From the NCBI RefSeq assembly GCF_002959775.1, contig NZ_PPCX01000004.1, forward strand, positions 62,001 to 126,000: DNA of 64,000 bases. Direction: 5' to 3'. Below the pieces are notes generated by a model that was not told the DNA's origin, searched no databases, and saw nothing but the letters and a program-made list of their open reading frames with translations. Each line of letters starts with the position of its first letter. Positions within the stretch are counted from its first letter, which is position 1. This document shows positions 18,225 to 27,153 of the stretch, one piece after another. The stretch comes from Veillonella rogosae JCM 15642 (GTDB lineage Bacteria > Bacillota > Negativicutes > Veillonellales > Veillonellaceae). The translations under genes were made by a program, and so were the position numbers.

Positions 18225-19694
18225 ATGATTTTCCCTAGTCTTGACCGTGTGAAAGCTATCGCACCGGGCTACGATATCGTGCCTGTATATATGGAAATTT
18301 TATCCGACGTACGCACACCGATTAGTGTGTTGAAAGCATTAAAACAAGTGAGCAGTCATACGTACTTGCTTGAAAGTGCGGATAATAGTAATCATTGGGG
18401 CCGTTACTCCTTCTTGGGATACGATCCTAAGATTGAGCTCTTCTGCAAAAATCATCAAATGACTATCAAAGACGGTACAACGCGTACCTTTGAATGCTCT
18501 GACCCAGCTGCAGAAATTCGCAATGTTTTGAGCCAATACAAAAGCCCTCGCTTAGAAGAATTACCAACCTTTACAGGTGGCTTTGTAGGGTACTTTGCTT
18601 GTGAATATATCCGCTACATCGAGCCTACTCTCGATTTCCCAACGCCAGATGATGACTCTGCGATGGTAAACGATGTAGACCTTATGCTCTTTGATAAGGT
18701 AATCGCCTTTGACCATTACAAAAATAAAATCTACTTAATTGCTAACATCAGTACAAACGATTTAGAACGCAACTACAACAAGGCTGAGCTTGAACTTAAA
18801 GCATTAGCTGATCTCGTAGTAAATGGTAAAGAGGCGGACATTCCAAAAGGCATTCTTAAAACAGAGTTTACCTCTGAGTTTACAAAGGACGAGTTTGAAG
18901 CAGTTGTTAAAAAGACACAGCACTACATCAAGGAAGGGGATATCTTCCAATGTGTTGTATCTAACCGTCGTGAAGCTGAGTTTGAAGGTAGCTTATTAAA
19001 TGCATACCGCGTATTGCGTACGTTGAATCCATCTCCATATATGTTCTACTTATCTGGTGGCGATGTAGAGCTTACAGGTGCCTCTCCAGAAACATTGGTA
19101 AAATTGACGGACGGCAAAATGTATACCTTCCCAATTGCAGGCACTATGCGCCGCGGTAAAAACGAAGCAGAGGACCTCGCTATTGAGGAAAAACTCATCA
19201 ATGACGAAAAAGAGTTGGCTGAACATAACATGCTCGTTGACCTTGGCCGTAACGACTTAGGTAAAATTTCTAAATTTGGTTCCGTAAAAGTAGAGGCGTT
19301 ACACATGTTGCAACGTTTCTCCCATGTCATTCACATTACATCTACTGTAAGCGGTGACATTCAAGACGGTAAAGATGCACTCGATGCTATCGGTGCTACA
19401 TTGCCAGCTGGTACATTGTCCGGGGCTCCTAAGATTCGTGCCATCGAGATTTTACATGAACTTGAAAAAAGCCCGCGTGGTGTATACGGCGGCGCTGTAG
19501 GTTATATCGATTTCTCCGGTAACATGGACGTATGTATCGGCATCCGAATGGCTATGAATAAAGGTGGTAAGGTCTATGTTCGCGCTGGTGCAGGTATCGT
19601 TCGAGATAGTGTTCCTGCTAGTGAATATAACGAAACTTTGATGAAAGGCCAATCCATGATTTCCGCAATTACAGATGCACAGGAGGTAGAATAA
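18225..19694 (+). CDS. trpE: Anthranilate synthase component I
   Basis: 489 residues. It makes anthranilate from chorismate with glutamine-derived ammonia supplied by TrpG. The N-terminal domain carries the tryptophan feedback motif LLES (about residues 49-52). The C-terminal chorismate-binding domain has GDIFQCVVSNR, PSPYMFYL, FPIAGTMRRGK, and GAPKIRAIEIL. ATG 18225 is set by GGAGGT upstream; the frame opens earlier inside the T-box terminator. The stop overlaps the trpG start (TAATG). Regulated by the Trp T-box and probably by Trp feedback. Confidence 0.96.
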   Translation: MIFPSLDRVKAIAPGYDIVPVYMEILSDVRTPISVLKALKQVSSHTYLLESADNSNHWGRYSFLGYDPKIELFCKNHQMTIKDGTTRTFECSDPAAEIRNVLSQYKSPRLEELPTFTGGFVGYFACEYIRYIEPTLDFPTPDDDSAMVNDVDLMLFDKVIAFDHYKNKIYLIANISTNDLERNYNKAELELKALADLVVNGKEADIPKGILKTEFTSEFTKDEFEAVVKKTQHYIKEGDIFQCVVSNRREAEFEGSLLNAYRVLRTLNPSPYMFYLSGGDVELTGASPETLVKLTDGKMYTFPIAGTMRRGKNEAEDLAIEEKLINDEKELAEHNMLVDLGRNDLGKISKFGSVKVEALHMLQRFSHVIHITSTVSGDIQDGKDALDAIGATLPAGTLSGAPKIRAIEILHELEKSPRGVYGGAVGYIDFSGNMDVCIGIRMAMNKGGKVYVRAGAGIVRDSVPASEYNETLMKGQSMISAITDAQEVE

Positions 19695-20260
19695 TGGTAC
19701 TCCTTATAGATAATTACGATAGCTTCTCCTTTAATTTATACCAATTAGTAGGCTCTATCGATCCAGATATTAAAGTCATCCGTAGCGATGAATTAACAGT
19801 TGAAGAAATCCGAGCTTTGAAACCAGACTATGTGATACTTTCACCAGGACCTGGCAGACCAGCTGATGCGGGCGTATACGAAGACCTATTGCGCGAATGC
19901 AAAGGTGAATTCCCAATCCTCGGCGTATGCCTTGGTCACCAAGCCATCGGCGAAGTATTCGGTGGCACCGTATCTTACGCAAAACAAGTGATGCACGGTA
20001 AACAAAGCGTAGCCAAACAAGTACACCCATCCAAAATCCTTAAAGGCGTACCAGAACAATTCGAAGTGGCACGCTACCACTCCTTGGCGATTGTAGACGA
20101 AACAATCCCAAGCGAACTTATCGTTACATCCGTTACAGACGACGGCGAAGTAATGAGCGTAGAACACAAAGACTACCCAATCTACGGCGTGCAATTCCAT
20201 CCGGAATCCATCATGACACCAAACGGGGAACAAATGATTCGCAATTTCTTAGAAAAATAA
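19694..20260 (+). CDS. trpG: Anthranilate synthase component II (glutamine amidotransferase)
   Basis: 188-residue class I amidotransferase. The nucleophile is in GVCLGHQ (about residues 77-83), the catalytic His-Glu in FHPES near 171, and the oxyanion motif in LSPGPGRP. It delivers ammonia to TrpE. It overlaps trpE by one base, implying coupled translation. It is followed not by trpD at once but by a 529-base gap with palindromic repeats. Confidence 0.95.
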   Translation: MVLLIDNYDSFSFNLYQLVGSIDPDIKVIRSDELTVEEIRALKPDYVILSPGPGRPADAGVYEDLLRECKGEFPILGVCLGHQAIGEVFGGTVSYAKQVMHGKQSVAKQVHPSKILKGVPEQFEVARYHSLAIVDETIPSELIVTSVTDDGEVMSVEHKDYPIYGVQFHPESIMTPNGEQMIRNFLEK

Positions 20261-20313
20261 ACTATAGTCTAATTTATGTATCGATGGGCCATTCCTAGGT
20301 TCTAGAACGATAG

Positions 20314-20402
20314 GGCGGAAATAAGGTCTCTCGGAACTCCAAGTGGCTACCACCCCACTACGTGGGGCCGCCAAGTCGTTCCTTAAGACCTTATTTCCTG
20401 CC
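20314..20402. repeat. Palindromic repeat element, copy A
   Basis: Outer arms GGCGGAAATAAGGTCT (20314-20329) and AGACCTTATTTCCTGCC (20386-20402), inner GGAAC/GTTCC, and apical CCCCAC-TAC-GTGGGG. Its core on the minus strand, GACTTGGCGGCCCC..GGGGTGGT..GCC.CTTGGAG, matches copy B. Confidence 0.75.
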
Positions 20403-20508
20403 AACATAATCTTGGCAATACCTATAATAGCCCCTCTACAATACATATATCAAACAGCAACTATATTTTTCTAAAGAAATATACGAACCAGAATCCCTAA
20501 TATAAGAA

Positions 20509-20533
20509 AAAGGTGGTGCTATGCACCACCTTT
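20509..20533. other. Perfect hairpin in the trpG-trpD gap
   Basis: AAAGGTGGTGC / GCACCACCTTT with a 3-base loop. A T-run follows only on the minus strand, so if it is a terminator it faces left, though no minus gene ends here. Confidence 0.5.
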
Positions 20534-20645
20534 CCTACCCCCTATAAAGGAATGACCTGTGCGTTACTCCATATAATGCGCAGGATCATTTGATAATAGT
20601 TTGTTTGAGGGATGTCTATTAAATTGGTATGATTTTTAGCTGATA

Positions 20646-20736
20646 GGTGCGATTGGGTTATGTACGAAGCCGACTTGGCGCCCCGCATAGCGGGGGGTGG
20701 CCTCTTGGAGGCTGAGGGCATGACCCAATCGGTACC
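20646..20736. repeat. Palindromic repeat element, copy B
   Basis: Outer arms CGATTGGGTTATG (20650-20662) and CATGACCCAATCG (20719-20731), with apical CCCCGC-ATA-GCGGGG. The core GACTTGGCG..CCCC..GGGG.GGTGGCC.CTTGGAG is shared with copy A in inverted orientation, while the outer arms differ in sequence. Confidence 0.72.
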
Positions 20737-20789
20737 GACTAGGTAGATATGGTATCAATTTAATAGATATCCTCAAAAGGAGATATAAA

Positions 20790-21800
20790 ATGATTAAAGA
20801 CGCATTATATGCAGTAACGCATGGTCAAGATTTATCCTACGACCTTGCTAAAGATACAATGAACAAGATTATGAGCGGCGAGGTATCCGAGGTTCCTATG
20901 GCTGGTTTCTTGTGCGCTCTTGCGGCGAAAGGCCCTACTGTAGATGAGGTTACGGCGTTCGCTGAGGTTATGCGCGAGAAAGCAGGTTCTGTGCCTCATG
21001 AAGGTACTGTTGTGGAAATCGTAGGTACTGGTGGCGACGAAGCGAATACGTTCAACATTTCTACTACGTCTGGCTTTATCATTTCTGCTGCAGGAATTCC
21101 TGTAGCAAAACATGGTAACCGCAGTGTATCCAGTAAATGTGGCGCTGCTGACTTGATTGAAGCATTAGGCGCTAAATTAGAGCTTAATGGAGAACAAAAT
21201 GAGGCAGTTCTCAATAAAGCCAATATGTGCTTCATGTTTGCTCCTGTATACCACCAAGCTATGAAATATGCTGGTCCTGTACGTAAGTCATTAGGCGTTC
21301 GTACAGTATTCAACATCCTCGGACCTTTGGCAAATCCAGCAGGTGCTACAGTAGAGTTGATGGGCGTGTACGATAAATCTTTAGTAGAACCATTGGCTCG
21401 TGTATTGGCTAACCTTGGCGTTAAACGCGGTGCTGTAGTACATGGCTTCGACGGTCTTGATGAAATTACGGCTACCAATAAAACGTATGTATGCGAAATT
21501 AATAATGGCACTTTCACAAGCTACGAATTCGATCCTAAGGACTATGGTTTCGAATACGCTGATAAAACTGAGCTTGAAGGTGGCGATGCTACGGTAAATG
21601 CTGAGATTACTCGCCGCGTTCTCGGTGGTGAGCAAGGCGGTAAACGCACGGCGGTTCTCCTCAACGCGGGCATGGCCATTTACCTCGCTAAAGAGGGCCT
21701 TACATTGGCAGAGGGCATTGAAGAGGCGAAACATATGATCGACTCTGGCAAGGCGCTTGCTACAATGGAACAGTTTGTGAAAGCAACCCAAGAGGTATAA
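20790..21800 (+). CDS. trpD: Anthranilate phosphoribosyltransferase
   Basis: 336 residues. It transfers phosphoribose from PRPP to anthranilate. The PRPP loop is GTGGDEANTFNISTTSG (about residues 79-95), followed by KHGNRSVSSKCGAADL (107-122) and the anthranilate-site region GPVRKSLGVRTVFNILGPL. AAAAGGAG precedes the ATG by a normal distance. The trpCF start lies three bases after the stop, so trpD to trpA form one tight block. Confidence 0.96.
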   Translation: MIKDALYAVTHGQDLSYDLAKDTMNKIMSGEVSEVPMAGFLCALAAKGPTVDEVTAFAEVMREKAGSVPHEGTVVEIVGTGGDEANTFNISTTSGFIISAAGIPVAKHGNRSVSSKCGAADLIEALGAKLELNGEQNEAVLNKANMCFMFAPVYHQAMKYAGPVRKSLGVRTVFNILGPLANPAGATVELMGVYDKSLVEPLARVLANLGVKRGAVVHGFDGLDEITATNKTYVCEINNGTFTSYEFDPKDYGFEYADKTELEGGDATVNAEITRRVLGGEQGGKRTAVLLNAGMAIYLAKEGLTLAEGIEEAKHMIDSGKALATMEQFVKATQEV

Positions 21801-21803
21801 TCA

Positions 21804-23285
21804 TTGATTTTAGATAAGATTATAGAGGCTACCAAAATTCGGGTAGCCCAAGAAAAAGAGGTGGAAACGCCTGAGGCTGTGAAAGCAGCGGCTTTGGCAT
21901 TACCATCTGATACAGGATTTCCTTTTGAAGCAGCCCTTCGTCAGCAAGACTTTAACTTCATTTGTGAAGTAAAGAAAGCGTCTCCTTCAAAGGGCATTAT
22001 CGCTGAGCATTTCCCATATTTAGATATCGCTAAAGAATATGAAGTAGCTGGGGCAGCAGCCATCTCTGTACTGACAGAGCCAGACTTCTTTAAAGGTGAT
22101 AAAAAATATCTCCAAGAAATTGCAAGCACTGTCAAAATCCCTGTCCTTCGTAAGGACTTTATCATCGATGAATACCAAATCTACCAAGCGAAGGTATGGG
22201 GCGCTAGTGCAATCCTATTAATCTGTGCATGCCTCGATGTACCAACATTGACCAAGTTCCGTGAGTTAGCCGACTCTCTTGGCTTATCCTCCTTAGTAGA
22301 GGCTCATGACGAAAAAGAAGTACAAATGGCCATCGATTGTGGGGCACGCATTATTGGTGTTAATAACCGTAATTTGAAAGACTTCACGGTAGACGTACAA
22401 AATAGTGTGCGCTTGCGCAATCTCGTTGAAGACGATGTGATTTTCGTATCTGAAAGCGGTCTAGAAACGCCAGAGGATATCCAAGTGTTGCGGGATAACA
22501 ATATCGGCGTAGCCTTGATGGGCGAAACTTTCATGCGTTCTCCCAATAAGGTTGAAAAGTTGGCATATCTCTATGGTCCCACATATTATACGCCAAAGGT
22601 TAAGATGTGTGGCATCTCTAAAGTAGAAACAATTCCGGCTATTGTAGACGCAAAGCCATACTACATGGGCCTTGTATTTGCACCGAGCAAACGGCAAGTG
22701 ACTGTAGAGCAAGCTAAGACACTAGTGGAAGAACTACATAAACAATATGCAGTACGGTATAATTCTAGGACAGAACATACTGCTGTATTAACAAGTTTAG
22801 AACCTACTAATTCTGAAACAATCAAAACAATAGGCGTATTCGTAAACGAAACGGTAGAAAACCTACTTAAGATTGCTGAAGAAGTCAAACTTGATGTGAT
22901 TCAACTTCATGGCGATGAAGATGAGTCTTTCATCCAAATATTAAAAGAACAGTCTAATGTAGAGGTTTGGAAAGCTGTTCAAGTCCGTAATGCTGCAGAT
23001 GCAGAAAAATGGATTGATAGCAGTGCCGATATGCTTTTATTTGATGCATACCACAAAGACGAACGGGGCGGCACAGGCGAAGTATTCGACTGGTCATCCT
23101 TAGATGAGTTTGAACGACCATTTATGCTCGCAGGTGGTATCGATAGTACCAATGTGGCCCGTGCCATCCGTACGGTTCGCCCTTATGGTATCGATATTAG
23201 CAGCGGCATTGAAACAAATGGCGTGAAAGACGATGAAAAGATGAAAGCTTTCACCAACATCGTAAGAACAGTAGCCCTGTCATAA
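21804..23285 (+). CDS. trpCF: Bifunctional indole-3-glycerol phosphate synthase / phosphoribosylanthranilate isomerase
   Basis: 493 residues with two TIM barrels. TrpC is about 1-255: FICEVKKASPSKGII, VLRKDFIID, IGVNNRNL, FVSESGL. TrpF is about 262-490: VKMCGISK, MGLVFAPSKRQV, DVIQLHGDE, LAGGIDSTNV. It carries out the isomerase and ring-closure steps of the Trp pathway. The start is TTG 21804, with AGAGGT upstream and no better in-frame ATG. The CF fusion is known from enterobacteria; here it is seen in a Negativicute-like genome. Confidence 0.95.
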   Translation: MILDKIIEATKIRVAQEKEVETPEAVKAAALALPSDTGFPFEAALRQQDFNFICEVKKASPSKGIIAEHFPYLDIAKEYEVAGAAAISVLTEPDFFKGDKKYLQEIASTVKIPVLRKDFIIDEYQIYQAKVWGASAILLICACLDVPTLTKFRELADSLGLSSLVEAHDEKEVQMAIDCGARIIGVNNRNLKDFTVDVQNSVRLRNLVEDDVIFVSESGLETPEDIQVLRDNNIGVALMGETFMRSPNKVEKLAYLYGPTYYTPKVKMCGISKVETIPAIVDAKPYYMGLVFAPSKRQVTVEQAKTLVEELHKQYAVRYNSRTEHTAVLTSLEPTNSETIKTIGVFVNETVENLLKIAEEVKLDVIQLHGDEDESFIQILKEQSNVEVWKAVQVRNAADAEKWIDSSADMLLFDAYHKDERGGTGEVFDWSSLDEFERPFMLAGGIDSTNVARAIRTVRPYGIDISSGIETNGVKDDEKMKAFTNIVRTVALS

Positions 23286-23327
23286 CATGGCACATTAGCA
23301 GGAATGATATATAGAAAGGTAAGTTAT

Positions 23328-24521
23328 ATGAGTGAACAAAGACATGGTTATTTTGGCTCCTTTGGTGGCCAATTTATGCCAGAAACATTGATGAATGCAG
23401 TCATCGAATTGGAAGAGGCGTACAACAAGTACAAAGATGATCCTGATTTCGTACGCGAACTTGAGGATTTACATAAAAAATATACAGGTCGTCCATCCCT
23501 TTTATACTATGCAGAACGCATGACCGAGGATCTTGGGGGCGCTAAAATCTATTTAAAACGGGAAGATTTGAACCATACTGGTTCTCACAAATTGAATAAC
23601 GTAATCGGTCAAATGTTATTGGCAAAACGGATGGGTAAAACTCGCGTTATTGCTGAAACCGGTGCTGGTCAACACGGCGTGGCAACGGCTACTATCGCTG
23701 CGTTGATGGGCATGGAATGTGAAGTATACATGGGTGCAGAGGACTGTGAACGTCAAGCACTTAACGTATACCGCATGGAATTATTGGGCGCTAAGGTACA
23801 TCCTGTAACAACTGGTACAAGTACATTAAAAGATGCTGTATCTGAAGCGATGCGCGAATGGACAAACCGCATGTCTGACACACACTATGTATTAGGTTCT
23901 GTTATGGGGGCGCATCCATTCCCGATGATCGTTCGTGATTTCCAATCTATCATCAGCCGCGAAGCGCGTGAGCAAATCCTTGAAGCAGAAGGCAAATTGC
24001 CAACAGCGGTTATGGCTTGCGTAGGCGGTGGCTCCAATGCGATGGGTATGTTCTATCACTTCATTCCTGATGAAGGGGTTCGCCTCATCGGTTGTGAAGC
24101 AGCTGGTCGTGGTGTTGATACAGAGGAACATGCAGCAACAATCGCAAAAGGTTCTGTTGGTATCTTCCATGGCATGAAATCTTACTTCTGCCAAGACGAA
24201 GACGGTCAAATTGCTCCAGTATATTCTATCTCTGCAGGCCTTGATTACCCTGGCATCGGACCTGAACATGCGTACTTGCACGATAGCGGTCGTGCTGAAT
24301 ACGTGCCTGTAACGGATGATGAAGCAGTGGATGCATTCGAATACTTGTCTCGTTTAGAAGGCATTATTCCAGCTATTGAAAGTGCGCATGCAGTGGCACA
24401 TGCTCGTAAAATTGCTCCTACCATGAGCAAGGATGATATCATTATTATTTGTTTATCTGGTCGCGGTGACAAAGACGTAGCGGCTATGGCGAAATATAGA
24501 GGGGTGGATCTTCATGAGTAA
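23328..24521 (+). CDS. trpB: Tryptophan synthase beta chain
   Basis: 397 residues from ATG 23328 (AAAGGTAAG upstream). A PLP enzyme: the lysine is in HTGSHKLNN near residue 87, the phosphate-binding loop is GGGSNAMG, and [10 protein letters not shown] is seen near 108. It joins indole and serine to give tryptophan, with indole channelled from TrpA. Its last 8 bases overlap trpA. Confidence 0.97.
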   Translation: MSEQRHGYFGSFGGQFMPETLMNAVIELEEAYNKYKDDPDFVRELEDLHKKYTGRPSLLYYAERMTEDLGGAKIYLKREDLNHTGSHKLNNVIGQMLLAKRMGKTRVIAETGAGQHGVATATIAALMGMECEVYMGAEDCERQALNVYRMELLGAKVHPVTTGTSTLKDAVSEAMREWTNRMSDTHYVLGSVMGAHPFPMIVRDFQSIISREAREQILEAEGKLPTAVMACVGGGSNAMGMFYHFIPDEGVRLIGCEAAGRGVDTEEHAATIAKGSVGIFHGMKSYFCQDEDGQIAPVYSISAGLDYPGIGPEHAYLHDSGRAEYVPVTDDEAVDAFEYLSRLEGIIPAIESAHAVAHARKIAPTMSKDDIIIICLSGRGDKDVAAMAKYRGVDLHE

Positions 24522-25305
24522 AATTAAAGACGCTTTCACAAAGGGCAAGGCATTCATCCCATTCATCAGTGCTGGTGATCATGGCATTGAGAATACAGAA
24601 CGTTATATTCGCGTCATGGTGAAAGCCGGTGCGGACATGGTGGAAATTGGTATTCCTTTCTCCGACCCAACAGCGGAAGGTCCAGTTATCCAGGAAGCGA
24701 GCACACGTGCATTATCTACAGGCGTAAAAATTCACGATATCTTTGATATGGTGCGTCGTTTACGCAGTGGTGATGATGCAGTGACAGTACCACTCGTGTT
24801 CATGACCTACTTGAACCCAATCTATGTATTCGGTCGTGAAAAATTCTTTACCCTCTGCGAAGAGGTTGGTATCTCTGGTGTTATCGTGCCAGATATGCCG
24901 TTTGAAGAAAAAGGAGAACTCGCTAGCGTTGCTAATAAACATGGTGTTGAAGTGGTATCCTTGATTGCTCCTACATCTGAAAACCGCATTGAAATGATCG
25001 CAAAAGACGCAGAAGGCTTTGTATACTGCGTATCTTCCCTCGGGGTTACAGGCATGCGTAGCGAAATCAAAACGGATATTAAATCCATCGTTGAAACCAT
25101 TCGCAAATATACAGATATTCCTGTAGCCGTTGGCTTCGGTATTTCTAAGCCAGAACAAGCGGAAGCAATGGCGCGCGTATCTGACGGTGCTATCGTGGGC
25201 TCTGCTATCGTTAAAATCGTTGCAGAACACGGTGAACATGCTGACCAAGCGTTATTTGACTACGTACAATCTATGAAGCAAGCTGTCCAAAAGGCTGGCG
25301 CATAA
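24514..25305 (+). CDS. trpA: Tryptophan synthase alpha chain
   Basis: 263 residues, TIM barrel. It cleaves indole-3-glycerol phosphate to indole and glyceraldehyde-3-phosphate. The catalytic Glu is in [19 protein letters not shown] and the Asp in the same block; the phosphate site GFGISKPEQ and VGSAIV is late in the chain. The second catalytic region reads FSDPTAEGP, with Thr where many homologs have Leu or Val. It is the last gene of the operon and is followed by a terminator. Confidence 0.96.
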   Translation: MSKIKDAFTKGKAFIPFISAGDHGIENTERYIRVMVKAGADMVEIGIPFSDPTAEGPVIQEASTRALSTGVKIHDIFDMVRRLRSGDDAVTVPLVFMTYLNPIYVFGREKFFTLCEEVGISGVIVPDMPFEEKGELASVANKHGVEVVSLIAPTSENRIEMIAKDAEGFVYCVSSLGVTGMRSEIKTDIKSIVETIRKYTDIPVAVGFGISKPEQAEAMARVSDGAIVGSAIVKIVAEHGEHADQALFDYVQSMKQAVQKAGA

Positions 25306-25340
25306 AAGGGTTACCTTATATAATAGAGGCAACAAGTAAA

Positions 25341-25376
25341 AATAGGACCTATCATCATGATAGGCCCTATTCTTAT
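25341..25376 (+). terminator. Terminator of the trp operon
   Basis: AATAGGACCTATCA (25341-25354) / TGATAGGCCCTATT (25358-25371), one mismatch, followed by TTCTT-like U-rich sequence. Confidence 0.75.
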
Positions 25377-25423
25377 ATGCAGCATATTACGAAAATGGTT
25401 ATAGTAGTGTTTTAGGAGGTCGT

Positions 25424-26512
25424 ATGCAACGCTGTACACGTTGTGGTAAAGAAGGGCCAGATGAACAAGCCGTCTGTTTACGTTGTGGCGGGAATATGGG
25501 GCCCTTAGGGGGGCCTATTTATACAAATGTGCACCGCCAAACAGGTGTAACCATTGTAGATTTTGAACGATATAACATGGGGTATAAGGATAACTTTATC
25601 AATACCTATCTCATACAGTGGACTGTTATCAGTGGGCGTTCTTCGCGGGGAAACTATTGGCGATTTATGCTTGTCATAGCACTTCTATGGGCGCTTATGT
25701 ACATGGGATGTGCTCTTATCGGTTGGGCCAATGCAGATGATTCAGATCAATTTATTGCCTGGGTTTTCTTAGTTTTTATAATGCTTGTTTTTACAATCAT
25801 TCCAGTTGTTAATATTACGATTCGTCGTCTTCACGATGTGAATCAATCGGGTTGGCTGGCACTGCTTATGTTAGTGCCTGTCATTGGTCCATTAGTTTTA
25901 TTAAATTGGACGGTGAAAGCCGGGGGCCCAGAGGAAAATCGCTTTGGGAAACCGCAGTATACTGAGCCCGTCGATGAAAACTTGAGTGCTCGATTAGATA
26001 TTTCTACAAGTCCCACTCGTTCTACGGATCGTACGATGATAGCTGTACTCCTTGTGAGTATGGCCCTTGCGTGGTATGGCAATTATAATATTGCGGAAGG
26101 CGTATTTAATGTCATTCGAGGTGGAGAGTTTAAAGCTGCTACTAGATACTCTAAGGCGATAAAGCCTGAAGAAAAGTCTTATGGCCTTGAGGCTCGGATC
26201 TCTGTGGAGCGTTTCTTTGAAGAGGTCGTTAATGAGCGTTTTAGAGATGCTCATGCTCGTCTTGGCGGGGCCGAACGGGAGAAATATCCAACCAAAGAAA
26301 GCCTCGCTAAAGCCTATGAAGGTGTGCGCCGCGTAGACTACGATAAACTTGAAGTCATAGCTGACTCAAAGGATGAAGTGCAAATCGCCTTTGCGATTAT
26401 AATGAGCGGCAAAAAAGATGGGGTACCATTTACTGAGCGTCGCAGTGGCACTATGATTTTGCGACCTAATAAATATACGCAATTCCAAATCGTAGAAATT
26501 AGAGAGAAATAA
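25424..26512 (+). CDS. DUF805 membrane protein with zinc ribbon and C-terminal NTF2-like domain
   Basis: 362 residues in four parts. A four-cysteine zinc ribbon (CTRCG and CLRCG, residues 4-22) comes first. A DUF805 membrane domain follows (about 55-170: SGRSSRGNYWRFM, then RRLHDVNQSGWLALL, then GPEENRFG). One more membrane segment lies near 205-222, and a soluble alpha+beta domain (about 245-362) resembles the NTF2-like fold. GGAGG precedes the ATG. It is the first of five DUF805 genes in 5 kb, with its own terminator. Its tail is homologous in layout to that of the gene at 27154. DUF805 function is unknown. Confidence 0.82.
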   Translation: MQRCTRCGKEGPDEQAVCLRCGGNMGPLGGPIYTNVHRQTGVTIVDFERYNMGYKDNFINTYLIQWTVISGRSSRGNYWRFMLVIALLWALMYMGCALIGWANADDSDQFIAWVFLVFIMLVFTIIPVVNITIRRLHDVNQSGWLALLMLVPVIGPLVLLNWTVKAGGPEENRFGKPQYTEPVDENLSARLDISTSPTRSTDRTMIAVLLVSMALAWYGNYNIAEGVFNVIRGGEFKAATRYSKAIKPEEKSYGLEARISVERFFEEVVNERFRDAHARLGGAEREKYPTKESLAKAYEGVRRVDYDKLEVIADSKDEVQIAFAIIMSGKKDGVPFTERRSGTMILRPNKYTQFQIVEIREK

Positions 26513-26601
26513 TTATTATACTGATTAGTGGAAACTATACAGTTTATAACGCTTACTAGAATCTCAATGTTTTAAACTAGCAAATCTATATAAACGATTA
26601 C

Positions 26602-26640
26602 AACAAAAGGACGTTATACATTGTATAACGTCCTTTTGTT
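26602..26640. terminator. Bidirectional intrinsic terminator
   Basis: Perfect 18-bp stem: AACAAAAGGACGTTATAC (26602-26619) with its complement (26623-26640), 3-base loop. It sits between convergent genes. Confidence 0.92.
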
Positions 26641-26693
26641 AGTTAGTTTAGTTATGTCTTATATAATCAGCAGGAACTGATTATGAAAGGGGC

Positions 26694-26990
26694 TTAGTCA
26701 TTAGAAGATTCAGAGCGCATGCCATAATAGCTTCGTTCTGCTACTTTGTTTTTATCGTGTTTTTCACGGTCAGATAATTTGCGTTTTTTATGTTTTTGTT
26801 TTTTCTCGCCTTTTTTGAACCATGGATTAGCACTGCTATCAACTGTGCCATCAGCATTTTTTTTCATACGAGGGGAGTCGCCGATAGTGAAGCGAAAATC
26901 CTTAGCTTGTGCTACGTTAGCACCGATACCAACAGTTAAGAAGGCTGCTAAGCTGGCCAAAGCCACTACTTTAGTTAATTTAGCTTTCAT
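26694..26990 (-). CDS. Small exported lysine-rich protein, unknown function
   Basis: 98 residues. A signal peptide is visible (MKAKLTKVVALASLAAFLTVGIG..VAQA-KD, cleavage about residue 29). The mature 70 residues are highly basic in the middle (KKGEKKQKHKKRKLSDREKH) and end in an acidic-polar tail. A good GGAG precedes the ATG. No recognised domain. It may bind an anionic envelope polymer or be a small periplasmic adaptor, but this is a guess. Transcribed opposite to the flanking DUF805 genes. Confidence 0.7.
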   Translation of the reverse strand: MKAKLTKVVALASLAAFLTVGIGANVAQAKDFRFTIGDSPRMKKNADGTVDSSANPWFKKGEKKQKHKKRKLSDREKHDKNKVAERSYYGMRSESSND

Positions 26991-27153
26991 AATTGTCTCC
27001 TCTATAATAAGTTGTACAAATTTTAGTTGTAAAAAATCTAATTAAAGTATAGAAATGTTCGATGAAAATAAGATGAATAAAATAGGTTGATACATCATAG
27101 TATAATAAGATTATCTATGTTTGTATATTATCTAAAATTATAGTAGGAGTTTT

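Larger units (their letters stand above)
20261..20789. other. Long trpG-trpD intergenic region
   Basis: 529 bases without a supportable ORF, inside an otherwise tightly packed operon. It holds two related palindromic elements (20314-20402 and 20646-20736) in opposite orientation and a simple hairpin at 20509-20533. AAAAGGAG before trpD serves as its ribosome binding site. No promoter stands out. Confidence 0.6.
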
